Shown: one piece after another, positions 61,513 to 64,000 of the stretch
Position numbering within the stretch: the first letter of the stretch is position 1
Layout of the letters: every line of letters starts with the position of its first letter
DNA from: JACCZX01 sp963824935
Lineage (GTDB): Bacteria; Pseudomonadota; Gammaproteobacteria; Burkholderiales; Burkholderiaceae_F
Assembly (NCBI GenBank): GCA_963824935.1
Contig: CAWGRF010000010.1
Coordinates: 124,001 to 188,000 of the forward strand
DNA length: 64,000 bases
Reading direction: 5' to 3'
Program-made: the position numbers and the translations under genes
The notes under the pieces: generated by a model
Database searches by the model: none
What the model was told of the DNA's origin: nothing
What the model saw: the letters and a program-made list of their open reading frames with translations, nothing else

Positions 61513-62604
61513 ATGAAATGGATCGTCATCGATGCGGCGGGCGCCGTTGCACTCGATGCGTCGCCCGACCGGCTGCCGACGGACGGATTCGTATGGCTCG
61601 ATGTCACGCACGACGAGGTCGCAGCCAACCCGGAAGCGCTGCGCGACGCAATCGAAAAGCTAACTTCCGTGCGTATCTTCGACGTGCACTTGCAGGACGC
61701 GCTTAATCTGCAGCATCCGTCGTATTTCGATTCGACCAGCCAGTACAACATGCTGGTGTTTCGCAAACTGTCGAGCGATGTGGCGCCGTTAGCCGAAACC
61801 CCGCCATCCGAGCGTCGAGCGTTGCAGGAGATCATCACCCGGCCGATCACTTTTTTTGAGTTCGAGCAAGCGTTGGTGACGGTGCGCGATGCAGGTTCGA
61901 GAACACTTGACCATGTCCGGGCCCGCGTGCTGGAACCGCGCGCCCGAGCTGATCCGAATCAGAACGATCGACCGCGGGCGCCAGCGAGGCCAGCCGAGTT
62001 GATGCTGCGCATGCTGAACGCAATGGTTGACCGCTACCTCGATCTGCGCGAGCCGCTGACGGATCGCCTGGATCGCTGGCAACACGAGCTGCTCGATCCG
62101 CGTCGCCCGTTTTCCGGCTGGTCGGCACTCCTCGATGCGCGCATCGAGCTTCGAAAACTGGAAAACCTGTCCGAAGGTCAATACGACGCTCTGCAGGAAA
62201 TGCGCGATGCCTATCTGGAGGAGACGCCTCAGGCACAGCAAAGCGATGCGTATCTGGTGCGGCTCGATGATGTCATCGAACACATTCGGCGCGTACTGAA
62301 TCATGCGCGGCGGCTGGAGTCGACGGCGGAATCGGCCGTGCAACTTCACTTCTCGGCGGCGACTCACCAGACCAATCGGATCGTTCGAACGCTGACTGCG
62401 ATCACCGCGATTTTCGCGCCGTTGACGTTGATCACCGGTATTTTCGGAATGAATTTTGATCGCATGCCGCTGGTCAATGATTTTCACGGCTTCGGCTGGA
62501 CGCTCGCCGGAATGGCGGTCGTAGCGGTTGTCGTGCTCGTCATTTTCTGGACACGTCGGGTTCTGGAGCGACCGCACCGTCCGAGAACCCGCTGGCTGCG
62601 GTAA
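61513..62604 (+). CDS. corA: CorA family magnesium/divalent cation transporter
   Basis: Pentameric inner-membrane Mg2+ channel, 363 aa. A large cytoplasmic alpha/beta domain with long helices is followed by TM1 (LTAITAIFAPLTLITGIFGMNF), which ends in the GMN selectivity motif, and TM2 (TLAGMAVVAVVVLVIFW). The C-terminus is basic. It follows hemB by 21 bp on the same strand. Confidence 0.93.
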   Translation: MKWIVIDAAGAVALDASPDRLPTDGFVWLDVTHDEVAANPEALRDAIEKLTSVRIFDVHLQDALNLQHPSYFDSTSQYNMLVFRKLSSDVAPLAETPPSERRALQEIITRPITFFEFEQALVTVRDAGSRTLDHVRARVLEPRARADPNQNDRPRAPARPAELMLRMLNAMVDRYLDLREPLTDRLDRWQHELLDPRRPFSGWSALLDARIELRKLENLSEGQYDALQEMRDAYLEETPQAQQSDAYLVRLDDVIEHIRRVLNHARRLESTAESAVQLHFSAATHQTNRIVRTLTAITAIFAPLTLITGIFGMNFDRMPLVNDFHGFGWTLAGMAVVAVVVLVIFWTRRVLERPHRPRTRWLR

Positions 62605-62613
62605 TTAGGCTCG

Positions 62614-62946
62614 CTACGCGAGCAGCGGCGGCTGCGTTTCTGCCTCAATCCAGCGCAAATAGGCAGCGTACCCGGCTGAAACCGGCATCGCGATGATTTC
62701 CGGCACTTCATAAGGATGCAGATGCCGGATCGCCTGCTCGACATCGCCGTAGCGCTCACGGGTGGTCTTGATCAGCAACGGCAGTTCAGTCGCGCGCTCG
62801 ACATTCCCCTGCCAGCGATAAGTAGAGTGAACTGGCGCCAACTGATTGACGCACGCTGCGAGCCCCTGCTCGACCAGCGCCAACGCAATGCGATCCGCGC
62901 TTGCTGCGTCCGGACAATTGGTCAGCACGAGCAGCGCACTTGTCAT
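62614..62946 (-). CDS. cutA: Divalent-cation tolerance protein CutA
   Basis: Trimeric ferredoxin-like protein of 110 aa, linked to copper tolerance. Conserved segments are VLTNCPDAASADRIALALVEQGLAACVNQL, STYRWQGNVERATELPLLIKTT and HPYEVPEIIAMPVSAGYAAYLRWI. Convergent with corA. Confidence 0.95.
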   Translation of the reverse strand: MTSALLVLTNCPDAASADRIALALVEQGLAACVNQLAPVHSTYRWQGNVERATELPLLIKTTRERYGDVEQAIRHLHPYEVPEIIAMPVSAGYAAYLRWIEAETQPPLLA

Positions 62947-62957
62947 TTTTTCAAGCG

Positions 62958-63356
62958 TTATGTCGCCGTGTCGCTGTCGCTTTCAGTGGTCGCAGGCTGC
63001 GGGCGATCGACGAGTTCCATAAAGGCCATCGGCGCGTTATCCCCCACCCTGAAACCCATCTTCAAAATGCGCGTGTAGCCGCCTTTGCGCGCCGCGTAAC
63101 GCGGACCGATCTCGTTGAAGAGCTTCACTACGATCTCGCGATCACGCAGCCGGTTGAACGCGAGGCGCTTGTTCGCAACCGTCGGTTCGCGGCCGAGCGT
63201 GATCAGAGGTTCGACCACGCGCCGCAATTCCTTGGCTTTGGGTAGCGTGGTTCTGATGGCCTCGTGCCGCAGCAAGGAGTTCGTCATGTTGCGCAACATC
63301 GCCAAGCGATGAGAACTCGTGCGGTTGAGTTTGCGTAGTCCGTGCCCGTGACGCAT
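62958..63356 (-). CDS. rplQ: 50S ribosomal protein L17
   Basis: Large-subunit ribosomal protein, 132 aa. It starts MRHGHGLRKLNRTSSHRLAMLRNMTNSLLRHE, the L17 signature, and continues with TTLPKAKELRRVVEPLITLGRE. It follows rpoA, the standard end of the alpha operon. The gap to rpoA (198 bp) is longer than usual because of a repeat. Confidence 0.97.
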   Translation of the reverse strand: MRHGHGLRKLNRTSSHRLAMLRNMTNSLLRHEAIRTTLPKAKELRRVVEPLITLGREPTVANKRLAFNRLRDREIVVKLFNEIGPRYAARKGGYTRILKMGFRVGDNAPMAFMELVDRPQPATTESDSDTAT

Positions 63357-63443
63357 ATGTCGCTCCGTTTCGTGTCTTCATTGTGCGAGTCTTCGATTCC
63401 GTCTCGATCCACCGAGCGGACGGCTCGCTTGTCTAGCTGATGT

Positions 63444-63478
63444 GTCTTACTTTTCCATTCCTGCGGGCGGCCAATTTT
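63444..63478 (-). repeat. Duplicate of the rpoA 3' end
   Basis: A 35-bp perfect copy of 63552-63586, which encodes the last codons and stop of rpoA plus three bases. It lies 108 bp downstream in the direction of transcription and is non-coding here. Confidence 0.88.
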
Positions 63479-63551
63479 GGCTCCGGCCGGCGCTTCGCGC
63501 CTTAACGTTGCTACGCCACGTTAGCCTCACCGAAATTGCCGCCTTCAACGC
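63479..63551 (-). other. Hairpin-rich spacer between rpoA 3'-end copies
   Basis: A 73-bp spacer with a perfect GGCGC/GCGCC hairpin (3-nt loop) and an AACGT/ACGTT hairpin. An AAATTGCCGCC segment is complementary, with one gap, to the GGCGGCCAATTT inside the flanking copy, so the whole unit can fold. Confidence 0.7.
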
Positions 63552-63586
63552 GTCTTACTTTTCCATTCCTGCGGGCGGCCAATTTT
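63552..63586 (-). repeat. Original copy of the duplicated rpoA 3' end
   Basis: The functional copy of the 35-bp repeat, covering the C-terminal residues of RpoA (WPPAGMEK) and its stop codon. Confidence 0.88.
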
Positions 63587-64000
63587 CCAGCTTCATGCCG
63601 AGCGTTAGTCCGCGCGCAGCCAGCACTTCCTTGATCTCGTTCAGCGATTTGCGGCCGAGGTTCGGTGTCTTCAGCAGCTCATTCTCGGTGCGCTGAATCA
63701 GATCGCCGATGTAATAGATGTTCTCAGCCTTCAGACAGTTGGCTGAGCGCACGGTAAGTTCCAGATCGTCCACCGGCCGCAACAGAATCGGATCGACCTG
63801 CGGCGCGCGTGACGATTGGGCCAAGGCGGATTCGGCCATCCCTTCGAGCGCACCGAACACTTGCAGCTGATCCATCAGGATGCGCGCCGATTGCCGCACC
63901 GCTTCTTCGGGCGTGATCGCACCGTTCGTTTCGATCGTCATCACGAGTTTGTCGAGGTCGGTACGCTGTTCGACACGCGCGGCTTCGACTGCGTATGAAA
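63555..64000 (-). CDS. rpoA: DNA-directed RNA polymerase subunit alpha (5' part beyond the window)
   Basis: C-terminal part of the alpha subunit. The end of the N-terminal domain is visible (SYAVEAARVEQRTDLDKLVMTIETNG). A linker follows, then the C-terminal domain that contacts UP elements and activators (LRPVDDLELTVRSANCLKAENIYYIGDLIQRTENELLKTPNLGRKSLNEIKEVLAARGL in outline). The gene runs off the window end on the minus strand. Its 3' end is duplicated downstream. Confidence 0.97.
   Translation of the reverse strand, partial: SYAVEAARVEQRTDLDKLVMTIETNGAITPEEAVRQSARILMDQLQVFGALEGMAESALAQSSRAPQVDPILLRPVDDLELTVRSANCLKAENIYYIGDLIQRTENELLKTPNLGRKSLNEIKEVLAARGLTLGMKLENWPPAGMEK

Overview
The window looks like a chromosomal segment of a GC-rich betaproteobacterium, most likely Burkholderiales-like. 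Three gene orders support this: murA-hisGDCB-hisHAFIE-hinT-tatABC next to an mlaFEDACB operon; pilMNOPQ-aroKB-dgt-gltB-gltD; and a petABC (cytochrome bc1) operon followed by sspA-sspB. Short-form HisG, a HisB with only the dehydratase domain, and cytochrome bc1 with fused full-length cytochrome b fit the same group. No plasmid, phage or CRISPR signature was seen.

Layout. 1-4400: a translationally coupled cluster of two dipeptide-type ABC ATPases, an N-formylglutamate amidohydrolase and an AstE/AspA-type zinc hydrolase, then a lipoprotein. 4423-9524: a DUF697-like protein, hemA-prfA-prmC, a monothiol glutaredoxin, a 161-bp element with terminal inverted repeats, and ubiX. 9521-12792: a VOC protein, a small unknown protein, a GGDEF diguanylate cyclase, a Crp/Fnr regulator, cspA with a terminator, and tRNA-Thr. 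12796-16851: sspB, sspA and the bc1 complex. 17049-22102: mscL, an HtrA-family protease, a Sel1 protein, tatCBA, hinT, hisE and hisI. 22165-30384: the rest of the histidine operon and murA, interrupted by an opposite-strand thioredoxin-fold gene. 30590-36653: bolA, an ABC-2 exporter and the Mla phospholipid transport operon. 36743-38577: a four-gene metal-handling operon (MerT-like, HMA protein, small outer-membrane protein, CopL-like). 38659-45499: gltD, a small membrane protein and gltB, with a repeat array at the gltD 3' end. 45560-46339: a REP-associated tyrosine transposase with flanking palindromes. 46338-54402: dgt, aroB, aroK and pilQPONM. 54804-62946: mrcA (PBP1A), then divergently cyaY and lptM-lysA, then a dihaem cytochrome c, engB, hemB, corA and cutA. 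62958-64000: rplQ and the 3' part of rpoA.

Most of the segment is housekeeping: haem synthesis (hemA, hemB), histidine and shikimate synthesis, glutamate synthase, envelope maintenance (Mla, Tat, MurA, PBP1A, MscL), type IV pili and respiration. Two features stand out. First, eight otherwise recognisable genes are each interrupted by what reads as a single-base indel (seven extra bases, one missing base). I think sequence error is more likely than decay, because conserved genes such as ubiX, pilO and dgt are hit. Second, the 3' ends of gltD and rpoA are both followed by partial copies of themselves, separated by about 70 bp of hairpin-rich DNA. Together with the inverted-repeat element before ubiX and the RAYT gene, this suggests active small-repeat dynamics.
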